Shown piece after piece: positions 16,909 to 26,044 of a stretch of DNA of 64,000 nucleotides (position 1 is its first letter; each line of letters starts with the position of its first letter). The notes under the pieces are model-generated. The model ran no database searches and was not told the DNA's origin. It saw only the letters and a list, made by a program, of their open reading frames with translations. Position numbers and translations under genes: made by a program. The DNA is from Marinomonas primoryensis (GTDB lineage: Bacteria > Pseudomonadota > Gammaproteobacteria > Pseudomonadales > Marinomonadaceae), in assembly GCF_013372285.1 (NCBI RefSeq), contig NZ_CP054301.1, positions 1,536,001 to 1,600,000 of the forward strand, in the 5' to 3' direction.

Positions 16909-17726
16909 TTGCACAGCTAACAGATTTACATATAAAGAAACAGGGTAAAATCGCGTATCAAAAAGTCGATACCTTGCAGTGTCTAAAAAATGCGGTTGCT
17001 CATATTAATCGCCTATCACCTCAACCAGATTGGGTTATTATTACGGGCGATTTAGGGGATTTTGGTACACCTGAGGAATACGACGTGTTAGTCCCAGAGC
17101 TGAAAAAGCTGAAGGCTCGAATCAAAGTTGTGCCAGGTAACCATGACCATAGAGACCATCTTCGTGTTGCTTTTGATGGGTTAGCGAGTTTTGATCACTC
17201 AGAATTTTGTCATTTTTCACAAATTTCCGAGGGCTATCACCTTCTTGGTTTGGATACATCAGTACTTGGAAAACCTTATGGACAGTTAGCGCCTGAGTCT
17301 TTACTTTGGTTGTCAGAGCAGCTTTTGGCTCATACTGAGTTACCGACGCTTATTTTTCTTCATCACCCGCCTATGGAAGTGGGGATAGATCATATGGATG
17401 TACAAAAACTTCTAAACGATGAGGTGTTATGGCAAGTTGTCAAACATCATACGCAGGTCACAGGCCTTGTTGCAGGACATTTACATCGTTCTATTTGCGC
17501 AACATGGCATGGCTTGCCTGTTTGGGTCGGACCGTCTCATAGCCATGCTGTGACTTTAGATTTAAACCCTAATGCGCCATCAAGCTTTTCTCTAGAGCCA
17601 CCAGCTATTCAACTATTCAAACTCAAACCGGATAGTGTTACAGGTCATATAAGTTACATCATATCGAAAGATGACGTGGTTGGGCCGTTTCCCTTTTTTG
17701 ATGAAAATAATAAGTTGATTGATTGA
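16902..17726 (+). CDS. Binuclear metallophosphodiesterase, GpdQ-like (class III cyclic nucleotide/glycerophosphodiesterase family)
   Basis: A calcineurin-like phosphoesterase of 274 residues, the same length as I recall for Enterobacter glycerophosphodiesterase GpdQ. The metal ligands fall in register: Asp8 and His10 in TDLH, Asp50 in ITGD, Asn80 in PGNHD, then His154 in FLHHPP, and His193/His195 in AGHLH, against D8, H10, D50, N80, H156, H195 and H197 in GpdQ. It should hydrolyse a phosphodiester, such as a glycerophosphodiester or cyclic nucleotide, in the cytoplasm (no signal peptide). Overlap with the ABC ATPase gene ties it to the importer, suggesting import followed by cleavage. The 3' end consists of a TTGA tetranucleotide run through the stop codon. 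Confidence 0.88.
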   Translation: MLIAQLTDLHIKKQGKIAYQKVDTLQCLKNAVAHINRLSPQPDWVIITGDLGDFGTPEEYDVLVPELKKLKARIKVVPGNHDHRDHLRVAFDGLASFDHSEFCHFSQISEGYHLLGLDTSVLGKPYGQLAPESLLWLSEQLLAHTELPTLIFLHHPPMEVGIDHMDVQKLLNDEVLWQVVKHHTQVTGLVAGHLHRSICATWHGLPVWVGPSHSHAVTLDLNPNAPSSFSLEPPAIQLFKLKPDSVTGHISYIISKDDVVGPFPFFDENNKLID

Positions 17727-17733
17727 TTGATTG
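17715..17733. repeat. TTGA tetranucleotide run spanning a stop codon
   Basis: Nearly five consecutive TTGA units (19 nt) cover the last codons and stop of the phosphodiesterase gene. Slippage would change only the last residues or extend the protein slightly. Confidence 0.6.
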
Positions 17734-18157
17734 CACTTAATTTTTTTTCAGCAATAAGTAGCAATCAAACTCAAAAAAAGGCGTGGAGGTTCTTAGCTTT
17801 AAAGGCCATATTTGCATGGCCATGAGAGCTCAATTGACTTGAAATATAGGTATCACTGGGCTTCCCAGAGGTTGCTAAACCTTAACTGGTTATTAAAATA
17901 CAACTTTTCGAACTTTGCAGATGATTTTACTTCTATAGAATCCAAAAAATAACCCCTCGCTAACCCTCCCCTTGGAAGACAAAGGGGAGGGGATAGTGGT
18001 CAAGTAAAGCTGGCTCTCGAGATTGACAGAGCTTGGGTAAAACCCACAAAACACCTTGGCACTTCTCACTAAAAGCATTGTCTATGTCACTCAGTGCACT
18101 TTTTCCTTTATGATAGTCGCTATTAGTATTTGAACTTTAATTGGAACCCATAACATT
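17727..18157. other. Intergenic region with one GC-rich palindromic repeat
   Basis: No ORF with coding character. It holds a palindromic repeat at 17951-17992 (family described in its own entry) and, to its right, the promoter of the VC0807-type gene. A reverse ORF at 17893-18078 runs through the palindrome and is not credible. Confidence 0.45.
17951..17992 (+). repeat. REP-like palindromic intergenic repeat, copy 1
   Basis: AACCCCTCGC leads into CCCTCCCCTT (17964-17973), a short loop, and AAGGGGAGGG (17982-17991). It shares the head AACCCC and the core CCCCTTG...AAGGGGA with three other copies in the window. Confidence 0.65.
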
Positions 18158-18853
18158 ATGAATAACCCTTCTACACACAAACCACGTCCGATGGTGGATC
18201 TGATCGTTAGTGTCGTTTTACCGTCTTTAATTTTAATGAAGTTAAGTGGTGAGGATAAGTTAGGCGTTAGCGGCGGTTTGATCGCGGCGTTAGCGTTTCC
18301 CCTTGGTTGGGGGCTTTTTGAGTTAATCAAATACAAGAAGTTTAACTTCATTGCTTTGTTGGGGTTGGTAAGCGTTTTATTGACGGGCAGCATTGGTTTG
18401 TTCGAGCTGGACAATAAATGGTTGGCAATCAAGGAAGCGTCGATTCCTGCGATAATAGGCATTGCTGTGTTGGTGTCTACCTTTACACCGTATCCGTTGA
18501 TCCGAGCGTTGTTATTTAACGCGGCAATAATGGATGTCGATACTATTAAGCAAAAGCTAGAAGAGAACCACAGTACTGCCGCGTTTGAAAAGACCTTGAT
18601 GAAGGCGACGTATTTTATAGCAGGCTCATTTGCCTTTTCGGCCACGATGAATTACATACTCGCCAAATGGATCGTCACCAGTCCTGCTGGAACGGAAGCC
18701 TTTAATGAAGAGCTGGGTCAGATGACGCTGTACAGTTACCCAATGATCGCTATTCCATCGATGATCATGATGTTGGGCGTATTTTATTATCTGTGGCGCA
18801 ACATTCATAAAGCCACAGGATTGAAGTTAGAAGACTTATTAGTAAAGAAATAA
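18158..18853 (+). CDS. VC0807-family membrane protein
   Basis: A 231-residue polytopic membrane protein with about six helices (for example GGLIAALAFPLGWGLFELI and FIALLGLVSVLLTGSIGLFE). The sequence fits the VC0807 family, which is widespread in marine gammaproteobacteria and related in outline to septation-protein-A-like membrane proteins; no biochemical function is established. The central stretch between helices (RALLFNAAIMDVD to the EKTLMKATY region) is charged and probably cytoplasmic. The gene is flanked on both sides by copies of the same palindromic repeat, and the downstream copy starts at the stop codon. Confidence 0.7.
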   Translation: MNNPSTHKPRPMVDLIVSVVLPSLILMKLSGEDKLGVSGGLIAALAFPLGWGLFELIKYKKFNFIALLGLVSVLLTGSIGLFELDNKWLAIKEASIPAIIGIAVLVSTFTPYPLIRALLFNAAIMDVDTIKQKLEENHSTAAFEKTLMKATYFIAGSFAFSATMNYILAKWIVTSPAGTEAFNEELGQMTLYSYPMIAIPSMIMMLGVFYYLWRNIHKATGLKLEDLLVKK

Positions 18854-18895
18854 CCCCATCCTCCGCCTTCCCCTTGCAATAAGGGGAAAGGTCTA
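18852..18895 (+). repeat. REP-like palindromic intergenic repeat, copy 2
   Basis: AACCCCATCCTCCG leads into CCTTCCCCTT (18866-18875), loop GCAAT and AAGGGGAAAGG (18881-18891). It has the same orientation as copy 1 and begins inside the stop codon of the preceding gene, where it may act as a 3' stem-loop. Confidence 0.65.
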
Positions 18896-19045
18896 AACCA
18901 CGCCTTTGTTTCAGCATTTATAAAAGTCGCTTTTAGTGTTCCTCTAGTCGTTTACAGCCTGCTTCCTTTCTTCCCGAAAAATTACACTGAGTTCATTGAT
19001 GATTACTCATTTAAAAAGCCCAGACTCGATGGGTAAGGAAGAGCA

Positions 19046-20023
19046 ATGAACGCAGCAGAGATACACGACAAAGCGATTGTGATTGACGGTCTAATTTGTG
19101 CGAAGTGGAATCGCGAGTTATTTGAAGACATGTCGAAGGGCAAGTTAACCGCCGCGAATTGTACGGTGTCGTTTTGGGAGAATTTCGAAGGCACGGTACG
19201 AAACGTGGTTGAGATGAACCAGTTGATCGACGCCAATAGCGACTTGCTTCTCAAGGTTTACACCACCAAAGATATCTACCGCGCGAAAGCGGAAGGCAAA
19301 ACCGGCGTGATGATGGGCTTTCAAAACGCTCATGCGTTCGAAGATCAAATCGGTTATGTGCAAATATTTAAAGATCTTGGCGTTGGCATTGTGCAGATGT
19401 GCTACAACACGCAAAACTTAGTCGGTACTGGTTGTTATGAGCGTGATGGCGGTTTGTCTGGCTATGGTCGAGAGATTGTCGCTGAAATGAACCGTGTTGG
19501 TATGTTGTGTGATTTGTCTCATGTTGGTCCGAATACCGCGAAAGAAGTTATTATCGAATCGAAAAAGCCTGTTGCTTATTCCCATTGTTTGCCTTCTGGT
19601 TTGAAAGAACACCCACGTAACCGCAGTGACGAAGAACTTAAGTTTATTGCTGACAACGGCGGTTTTGTCGGTGTCACCATGTTTGCTCCTTTCTTAAAAG
19701 CCGGTATTAACGCGACCATTGACGATTATGTAGAAGCCATTCAATACATCTACAACATCGTTGGTGAAGACGCGATTGGTATTGGCACTGACTTTACTCA
19801 AGGTCATGGCTATGACTTCTTCGAGTACTTAACTCACGATAAAGGCTACGCACGCCGTTTGACTCGCTTTGGCGAGATCATCAACCCGCTCGGTATGCGA
19901 ACCGTTGGCGATTTCCCAAATTTGACCGAAGCCTTGTTAAAACATGGCTTTAGTGAACGTCAAGTCTGCAAAATCATGGGCGAGAATTGGGTTAATCTGT
20001 TACGTGAAGTCTGGGGCGAGTAG
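19046..20023 (+). CDS. Renal-dipeptidase-family (M19) membrane dipeptidase of the dimethylglycine cluster
   Basis: A 325-residue peptidase M19 enzyme: the metal-site Glu/Asp/His residues appear in AIVIDGLI, in CDLSHVGPNTAKEV and in VAYSHCLPSG, and GIGTDFTQGHG lies near the C-terminus. It lacks a signal peptide and is probably cytoplasmic. In Pseudomonas a homologue (PA5396) heads the same gene order beside DgcAB and belongs to the glycine-betaine regulon; its substrate there is not firmly known. Its typical role is dipeptide or N-acyl amino acid hydrolysis. It is the first gene of a rightward cluster that continues to about 26.8 kb. Confidence 0.88.
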   Translation: MNAAEIHDKAIVIDGLICAKWNRELFEDMSKGKLTAANCTVSFWENFEGTVRNVVEMNQLIDANSDLLLKVYTTKDIYRAKAEGKTGVMMGFQNAHAFEDQIGYVQIFKDLGVGIVQMCYNTQNLVGTGCYERDGGLSGYGREIVAEMNRVGMLCDLSHVGPNTAKEVIIESKKPVAYSHCLPSGLKEHPRNRSDEELKFIADNGGFVGVTMFAPFLKAGINATIDDYVEAIQYIYNIVGEDAIGIGTDFTQGHGYDFFEYLTHDKGYARRLTRFGEIINPLGMRTVGDFPNLTEALLKHGFSERQVCKIMGENWVNLLREVWGE

Positions 20024-20128
20024 TAAAGCGACGGTTCAGCGTGATCGCTTGCGACGCTTTTAATTGATTTTTAGAAAGATTTAATTTTTGAAATGTAAAC
20101 AATTCAGAATGATTTTTGAGGAAGTAAA

Positions 20129-20674
20129 ATGGGAACTCATGCACCAGAAATGCCGATCAGTGTAGATGACGAAACCGGTGTTTGGAATACCGATGCTTTG
20201 CCAATGCTGTATGTGCCACGCCACTTTTTTGTTAATAACCACATGGGTATTGAAGAAGAGATTGGCGCCGAGCGTTACGCCGCTATTCTTTATAAAGCGG
20301 GCTATAAATCAGCGTACCACTGGTGTGAAAAAGAAGCTGAGTTGCACGATTTTACGGGTGACGAAGTTTGGCATCACTATTTGAAGCGCCTTTCTCAACG
20401 CGGCTGGGGGTTTTTTATTACCGAGTCGTTGGATGTTGAAAAAGGTACCGCAAAAGTACGCTTAGAAAACTCAGCCTTTGTTTATCATTACTTTAAAGAA
20501 CATGGCTGCAAGGTGAATCGCAAGATCGATTATATGTTTACCGGTTGGTTTGCTGGTGCGTTAGATCAAATTGCAGAAAGCCAAGGTTTGTCCATTCGTA
20601 CTAAAGCAGAACAAACTCAAAGCGCCGCCGAAGAAGGCTGTGATGTTGGTTATTTTGAAGTAGCACCTCTGTAA
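20129..20674 (+). CDS. DUF5943-domain protein of the dimethylglycine cluster
   Basis: This 181-residue cytoplasmic protein corresponds in size and position to the DUF5943 protein (PA5397 in Pseudomonas) that always accompanies dgcA and dgcB. Motifs include YVPRHFFVNN, YKAGYKSAYHWCEKEA and GWFAGALDQIAE, in line with a V4R/4-vinyl-reductase-like small-molecule-binding fold. No catalytic role is established; a chaperone or ligand-binding function in dimethylglycine demethylation is possible. Start ATG 20129 follows GAGGAAGTAAA. A stem-loop separates it from dgcA. Confidence 0.82.
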   Translation: MGTHAPEMPISVDDETGVWNTDALPMLYVPRHFFVNNHMGIEEEIGAERYAAILYKAGYKSAYHWCEKEAELHDFTGDEVWHHYLKRLSQRGWGFFITESLDVEKGTAKVRLENSAFVYHYFKEHGCKVNRKIDYMFTGWFAGALDQIAESQGLSIRTKAEQTQSAAEEGCDVGYFEVAPL

Positions 20675-20699
20675 TTTTTATACCAACCTAAAACACAAG

Positions 20700-20721
20700 G
20701 CCATCACGGGCAGGTGATGGC
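20700..20721 (+). promoter_or_regulatory. Stem-loop between DUF5943 gene and dgcA
   Basis: GCCATCAC (20700-20707), loop GGGCAG, GTGATGGC (20714-20721): an 8-bp perfect GC-rich stem without a T-tract. It is probably an mRNA-stability or processing hairpin inside the cluster rather than a terminator. Confidence 0.5.
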
Positions 20722-20771
20722 TGAAATTATATTCGAGAAGTTAAAAGTCGTTTTCAATAAGGCAGGATGTT

Positions 20772-22835
20772 ATGTCCCAGTATGATGCGTTGTTCGAACC
20801 ACTCAACATTAATAAGTTAACCATACGAAATCGTATCGTCAGTACGGCGCACGCAGAAGTGTATGCGACCGATGGTGGTATGACGACCGACCGTTATGTG
20901 AAGTATTACGAAGAAAAAGCCAAAGGCGGTTGTGGTTTGTGTATTTGTGGTGGTTCCAGCGTAGTGTCTATCGACAGCCCACAAAGTTGGTGGAGTTCGG
21001 TAAACCTATCGACGGATCGTATTATTCCGCATTTTCAAAATCTTGCCGACGCCGTGCATAAACACGGCGGCAAGATCATGATTCAAATTACCCACATGGG
21101 ACGTCGTTCTCGTTGGGATGGTGAAAATTGGCCTAACTTGATGTCGCCTTCGGGCATTCGTGAGCCGGTTCACCGTGCGACCTGTAAAACGATCGAAGTC
21201 GAAGAAATGTGGCGCATCATTGGCGATTTCGCTCAGGCGGCTCGTCGAGCGAAAGAGGGCGGTTTAGATGGCGTGGAATTGTCCGCCGTTCACCAACACT
21301 TGATCGATCAGTTTTGGTCACCACGTGTTAACAAACGTACCGACGAATGGGGTGGCACGTTTGAAGGCCGTATGAAGTTTGGTATGGAAGTGCTGAAAGC
21401 CGTTCGTGCCGAAGTCGGTCCAGATTTTGCTGTGGGCATGCGCATCACAGGTGATGAGTTTCATCCTGATGGCTTGGGTCACGAAGAGATGAAGAAGATC
21501 GCTCAATATTATGATGCGACGGACATGGTGGATTATTTCGGTGTCGTGGGTTCTGGCTGTGATACGCACAATACTTTAGCAAACGTCATTCCGAATATGA
21601 GTTACCCGCCTGAGCCTTTCTTGTATTTAGCGGCAGGCATTAAAGAAGTTGTTAAAGTGCCGGTCATTCACGCACAAAATATCAAAGACCCGAATCAAGC
21701 GAAACGTATTATTGAAGCGGGTTATGTTGATTTTGTCGGTATGACACGTGCGCATATTGCTGACCCGCATTTTATCGCCAAGATCAAAATGGATCAGGTG
21801 GATCAAATTCGTCAATGTGTTGGTGCTAACTATTGTATCGATCGTCAGTATCAAGGTTTGGATGTGTTGTGTATTCAGAATGCGGCAACGTCGCGGGAAT
21901 ACATGGGCTTGCCACACATCATTGAAAAAACCACTGGACAGGTACGCAATGTCGTTGTGGTTGGCGGTGGTCCTGGTGGGCTGGAAGCGGCTAGAGTGGC
22001 GGCCGAGCGCGGTCATAAAGTGACACTGATTGATAAAGCCGATGAACTCGGTGGGCAATTGGTTTTTGCTTCAAAGGCGCCGCAGCGCGACCAAATCGCC
22101 GGTATTACACGTTGGTTAGTGATGGAAGTAGAGCGTTTAGGTGTGGATGTGCGTTTAGGTACGGCGGCTGACGAAGCTATGATTAAAGAACTCAACCCTG
22201 ATGTGTGCGTGTTGGCCACCGGTGGTCGTCCGTTCTTGGAACAAAATCCAGAATGGGGTGCGGCAGAAGGTTTGGTGGTATCCACTTGGGATATTCTCAG
22301 CGGTAAGGTTGAACCAGGAAAGAACGTTTTGGTGTACGACACCATTTGTGAGTTCTCTGGTATGTCGGCAGCGGATTATTTGGCGTCCAAAGGCTCGTTA
22401 GTAGAGTTAGTGACCGACGATATTAAACCCGGTGTCGGCATTGGTGGAACGACTTTCCCAACGTATTACCGTTCTTTGTACGAAAAGGAAGTCATCATGA
22501 CGTCGGACATGTTGCTCGATAAAGTCTATCGTGAAGGCAACAGTTTAGTCGCCGTGCTTGAGAACGAATACACCGCGCAAAAAGAAGAGCGTGTCGTGGA
22601 TCAGGTCGTGGTTGAAAATGGCACGCGTCCAAACGAAGACTTGTATTACGCCTTGAAACCAAGCTCACGAAACAAAGGCCAAATAGATAATGACGCCTTG
22701 TTTGATATCAAGCCTCAACCCGTCCTATTAGAGGACGAAAGCGGCATGATTCTGTGGCGGTTGGGGGATTGTGTGTCGCAGCGTAATGTTCATGCGGCGA
22801 TGTATGATGCTTTGCGATTGTGCAAAGACCTCTAA
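20772..22835 (+). CDS. dgcA: Dimethylglycine demethylase subunit DgcA (FMN/4Fe-4S/FAD oxidoreductase)
   Basis: A 687-residue old-yellow-enzyme-type protein of the 2,4-dienoyl-CoA reductase/trimethylamine-dehydrogenase class. The N-terminal FMN barrel opens with FEPLNINKLTIRNRIVSTAH; a cysteine cluster for one 4Fe-4S centre lies around residues 345-370 (CVGANYCIDRQYQGLDVLC); then comes a Rossmann FAD/NAD domain (VVVVGGGPGGLEAARVAAERG). Its place in the dipeptidase-DUF5943-DgcA-DgcB-ETF order identifies it as the subunit that demethylates dimethylglycine to sarcosine in glycine betaine breakdown. Electrons should pass to DgcB and the ETF pair. Start ATG 20772 follows AAGGCAGGATGTT. The stop is 18 bp before dgcB. 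Confidence 0.92.
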   Translation: MSQYDALFEPLNINKLTIRNRIVSTAHAEVYATDGGMTTDRYVKYYEEKAKGGCGLCICGGSSVVSIDSPQSWWSSVNLSTDRIIPHFQNLADAVHKHGGKIMIQITHMGRRSRWDGENWPNLMSPSGIREPVHRATCKTIEVEEMWRIIGDFAQAARRAKEGGLDGVELSAVHQHLIDQFWSPRVNKRTDEWGGTFEGRMKFGMEVLKAVRAEVGPDFAVGMRITGDEFHPDGLGHEEMKKIAQYYDATDMVDYFGVVGSGCDTHNTLANVIPNMSYPPEPFLYLAAGIKEVVKVPVIHAQNIKDPNQAKRIIEAGYVDFVGMTRAHIADPHFIAKIKMDQVDQIRQCVGANYCIDRQYQGLDVLCIQNAATSREYMGLPHIIEKTTGQVRNVVVVGGGPGGLEAARVAAERGHKVTLIDKADELGGQLVFASKAPQRDQIAGITRWLVMEVERLGVDVRLGTAADEAMIKELNPDVCVLATGGRPFLEQNPEWGAAEGLVVSTWDILSGKVEPGKNVLVYDTICEFSGMSAADYLASKGSLVELVTDDIKPGVGIGGTTFPTYYRSLYEKEVIMTSDMLLDKVYREGNSLVAVLENEYTAQKEERVVDQVVVENGTRPNEDLYYALKPSSRNKGQIDNDALFDIKPQPVLLEDESGMILWRLGDCVSQRNVHAAMYDALRLCKDL

Positions 22836-22853
22836 TTCGGCTGAGGGTTTAAG

Positions 22854-24764
22854 ATGATTCTTGATTGGTTACCTCCAACACTGATTGGTGTTCTGCTGGT
22901 GCTTGCTGGGATTGGTGCGGTTCGTCGCGTCAATCTATGGCGCGCAGGCCAAGCTGAAAAAGTAGACTTGTTGGCGGGTTTGCTCGCCATGCCAAAGCGT
23001 TATTTGCACGATCTTCATCATGTGGTGGAGCGTGACAAATACATGTCTCGTACCCACGTAGCAACGGGCGGTGGTTTTGTGCTCGCTATGGCGTTGGTAG
23101 TATTGATTCACCTGTTTGGCGTCGACAGTAAAGTCTTGGCTTGGGCATTATTGGCGGCGTTAATAGTGATGTTTTGCGGTGCATTATTTGTGGCTAAGCG
23201 TCGATTAAATCCGCCTTCGCGCCTGTCAAAAGGCCCGTGGATGCGTTTACCAAAAAGCTTGCTGACTTTTTCGATTACCTTTTTTGTACTGACTTTGCCG
23301 GCTGCTGGTGTGTTACCAGAAGGTTTTGGTGGTTGGTTGCTTACTTTAGTGTTGTCCGTTTTGATTTTAATGAGCCTTGGCGAAATGTTGTTTGGCATGA
23401 CGTGGGGTGGACCGATGAAACACGCTTTTGCTGGCGCTTTACATCTTGCTTTTCATCGTCGTCCAGAGCGTTTTGGTGGTGGTCGTTCTACGGGGTTAAA
23501 GTCAGCGGTACTGGGTGGCGAGGTTCATGGCGTGGCGACACCATCGGACTTTAAATGGAACCAATTATTAGGCTTTGATGCGTGCGTTCAGTGTGGTCGA
23601 TGCGAAGCCGTGTGCCCTGCATTTGCAGCAGGTCAGCCGTTAAATCCCAAAAAACTCATTCAAGACATGGTCGTCGGTTTTGCGGGTGGTACGGATGAAA
23701 AATACGCAGGCAGTCCTTACCCAGGCGTAGACGTTGGTAACGCCACCGGTGGCGCGAACCAAATTATTACTGAAGGCTTGATTCATCCCGATACGCTTTG
23801 GTCTTGCACGACCTGTCGTGCTTGTGTTGAAGAATGCCCGATGATGATTGAGCACGTGGATGCGATTGTCGATATGCGTCGTTTTTTAACGCTGGAAAAA
23901 GGCAATACACCAAATAAGGGTGCACAAGTACTAGAGAATATTATCGCGACGGATAATCCAAATGGTTATTCTCCAGCGAGCCGAACACACTGGGCAGCGG
24001 ATCAAAATTTGAATGTAATGAAAGACGTAAAACAAACTGATGTGTTGTTTTGGGTGTCCGATGGTGCGTTTGATATGCGCAGTCAGCGGATTCTTCGTGC
24101 TTTCGTAAAATTGCTCAAGGCGGCCAATGTGGACGTGGCTATTTTGGGAGATGAAGAGCTGGACAGTGGCGATGTTGCCAGACGCTTAGGCGATGATGCG
24201 ACTTTCCAGAATTTGGCGAAGCGCAATCTCGCCACGCTGTCGAAATATCGCTTTAACAAAATAGTGACCACAGACCCTCATGCATTCCATTGTTTGAAAA
24301 ATGAATACGGTGATTTTGGATCGGATGCTTTAAAAGACGTAGAGGTTTTACACCATACGACGTTTTTGAATCGCTTAGTTAAAGAAGGTCGCTTCAATTT
24401 AAATCCATTTAGCGGCGGCAAGGTGACGTATCACGACCCTTGTTATCTTGGTCGTTATAATGGCGAATACGAAGCACCACGAGAACTGCTTGCTAGCTTG
24501 GGTATTGATATCGCGGAAATGGAAAGATCGGGTTATCGTTCACGTTGTTGTGGCGGTGGCGGTGGCGCACCGGTTACCGATATTCCAGGTGAACGTCGTA
24601 TTGCTGACATGCGTATGGAAGATGTGACGAGCACAGGAGCAGAGTTGGTTGCAGTGGGATGTCAGCAATGTACTGCGATGCTTGAGGGTGTTGTGGAACC
24701 TCGACCAGTAGTAAAAGACATTGCTGAAATTTTAGCCGGACAGCTCAAAGAGGAGATGCACTAA
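22854..24764 (+). CDS. dgcB: DgcB: membrane Fe-S/CCG-domain electron-transfer protein of dimethylglycine demethylation
   Basis: A 636-residue protein with an N-terminal membrane domain of several helices (about residues 1-185, DUF3483-like), two 4Fe-4S ferredoxin motifs (CVQCGRCEAVCP near 245, CTTCRACVEECP near 325), and two C-terminal CCG/heterodisulfide-reductase modules (HDPCYLGRYN, CCGGGGGAP, GCQQCTAMLEG). This is the DgcB architecture, carrying electrons from DgcA and the ETF pair towards the quinone pool. Its stop overlaps the ETF alpha start by one base, so translation is coupled. Confidence 0.92.
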   Translation: MILDWLPPTLIGVLLVLAGIGAVRRVNLWRAGQAEKVDLLAGLLAMPKRYLHDLHHVVERDKYMSRTHVATGGGFVLAMALVVLIHLFGVDSKVLAWALLAALIVMFCGALFVAKRRLNPPSRLSKGPWMRLPKSLLTFSITFFVLTLPAAGVLPEGFGGWLLTLVLSVLILMSLGEMLFGMTWGGPMKHAFAGALHLAFHRRPERFGGGRSTGLKSAVLGGEVHGVATPSDFKWNQLLGFDACVQCGRCEAVCPAFAAGQPLNPKKLIQDMVVGFAGGTDEKYAGSPYPGVDVGNATGGANQIITEGLIHPDTLWSCTTCRACVEECPMMIEHVDAIVDMRRFLTLEKGNTPNKGAQVLENIIATDNPNGYSPASRTHWAADQNLNVMKDVKQTDVLFWVSDGAFDMRSQRILRAFVKLLKAANVDVAILGDEELDSGDVARRLGDDATFQNLAKRNLATLSKYRFNKIVTTDPHAFHCLKNEYGDFGSDALKDVEVLHHTTFLNRLVKEGRFNLNPFSGGKVTYHDPCYLGRYNGEYEAPRELLASLGIDIAEMERSGYRSRCCGGGGGAPVTDIPGERRIADMRMEDVTSTGAELVAVGCQQCTAMLEGVVEPRPVVKDIAEILAGQLKEEMH

Positions 24765-26044
24765 TGAGTGATTTTTCTTCAGGGAATGAGTTGCGACGAG
24801 ACCCAAGAGCGGAATGGATTGCTCGTAATCGCCTGCATCCTTTACATAAAGATACGCTGTTAGCCGGAAATGCCGAGGTTCGTGGCCCGTCAGGTTTGCT
24901 TCGTAAGAATCCTCATTTGGTCGGATTTATTGGGCCGAATGGCATTAAACGTATAGACAGAATAAATGCTGTTTCTGGTGCGACAACCGGTAAAAAACGT
25001 ACTTCAGAGGTGCAAAGCGTTCAGTTGCCTTTGCATATTGTTGAAAATCCAGATTTCTACATTATGGTCGTGGCAGACATGGTAGGTGGTCGTTTGACCA
25101 GTCATGATAAAGATATTTTAGGGCTGGCTCATCAGCTTGTAGCGGAACCCTTGCCAGAGAAACAGAGCTGTGCTGTCGTGCTGGTGTGTTTTGGTGAAAG
25201 CAAAGAAACACAATTCGATTTGGCGGGTGTGGATCGCATTATTCATCTGGCAGGCGAAGCGTTTGAAGGTTTCTCGCCAGAAAACAGATTGGCTGCGTTA
25301 GAGCAGGTAGAAGCTCAATATCAGCCGAAACATTGGCTGTTTCCTGACAGTATTCATGGCGGCACGGATCTCGCTTGTCGTTTGGCGGCGCGCTTGGGTG
25401 AACGTCTTGCTGCACAGGCATGGCAAGTTAAAGGGACGCAAACTGTTAGTCGTTGTGCGTCTGGTAGTCAGGATATTCTGCGTGACACGCCACGCATCTT
25501 AACGTTGATGGAAGAGTGCGCTGAGGCGGTTGATGAAACACGCCATCAGGCATTGCCTTTGTCTTTGTCATTGGAATCAATGGCTCAAATAGATTGTCGA
25601 TTGTTGGATAAAGGACAGATCGCCGTGGATTCAAACGCGGTGCCGTTAGCGGAAGCGGAATTTATTCTCTCGGCAGGTAACGGTATTCATAATTGGGATC
25701 AGTTCCATGCCACAGCAGAGGCTTTAGGTGCAACAGAAGGCGCCAGCCGTGTGGCCGTGGACGATGGTTTTATGCCACGATCTCGCCAAGTAGGCGCGTC
25801 CGGCACTTGGGTGACCGCTCGAGTGTATTTGGCAGTGGGTATTTCTGGTGCCATTCAGCACATGCAGGGTATTGGGCAATGTGACAAGGTGGTTGCGATC
25901 AACACCGATGCTGGTTGTGACATGGTAAAGCGCGCTGATTTGGCGGTGATAGCCGACAGTGAGGCGATATTGGAAGAGCTGGCGAAACTTGCGCAACAAT
26001 ATGCGTTATCTAAAAGACAAGAGGAGAAGAGCGATGCCGCTTAA
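24764..26044 (+). CDS. Electron transfer flavoprotein alpha subunit of the dimethylglycine cluster
   Basis: This 426-residue protein has the ETF alpha FAD-binding C-terminus: SAGNGIHNWDQFHAT, then MPRSRQVGASGTWV, then GISGAIQHMQGIGQCDKVVAIN and a DAGCDMVKRADLAVIAD end. The N-terminal ETF domain is extended (about 100 residues more than housekeeping EtfA), as in the homologue at this place in Pseudomonas (PA5400). It should accept electrons released by dimethylglycine oxidation and pass them on. It overlaps the following ETF beta-like gene by 11 bp. Confidence 0.87.
   Translation: MSDFSSGNELRRDPRAEWIARNRLHPLHKDTLLAGNAEVRGPSGLLRKNPHLVGFIGPNGIKRIDRINAVSGATTGKKRTSEVQSVQLPLHIVENPDFYIMVVADMVGGRLTSHDKDILGLAHQLVAEPLPEKQSCAVVLVCFGESKETQFDLAGVDRIIHLAGEAFEGFSPENRLAALEQVEAQYQPKHWLFPDSIHGGTDLACRLAARLGERLAAQAWQVKGTQTVSRCASGSQDILRDTPRILTLMEECAEAVDETRHQALPLSLSLESMAQIDCRLLDKGQIAVDSNAVPLAEAEFILSAGNGIHNWDQFHATAEALGATEGASRVAVDDGFMPRSRQVGASGTWVTARVYLAVGISGAIQHMQGIGQCDKVVAINTDAGCDMVKRADLAVIADSEAILEELAKLAQQYALSKRQEEKSDAA

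Noticed and set aside
18091..18645. 184-codon reverse ORF
   Set aside because: It lies antisense to the VC0807-family gene, lacks a ribosome site and shows no family pattern.
21627..22345. Long reverse ORFs inside dgcA
   Set aside because: They are shadows of the dgcA frame; His/Asn/Thr-rich composition is typical of antisense reading.
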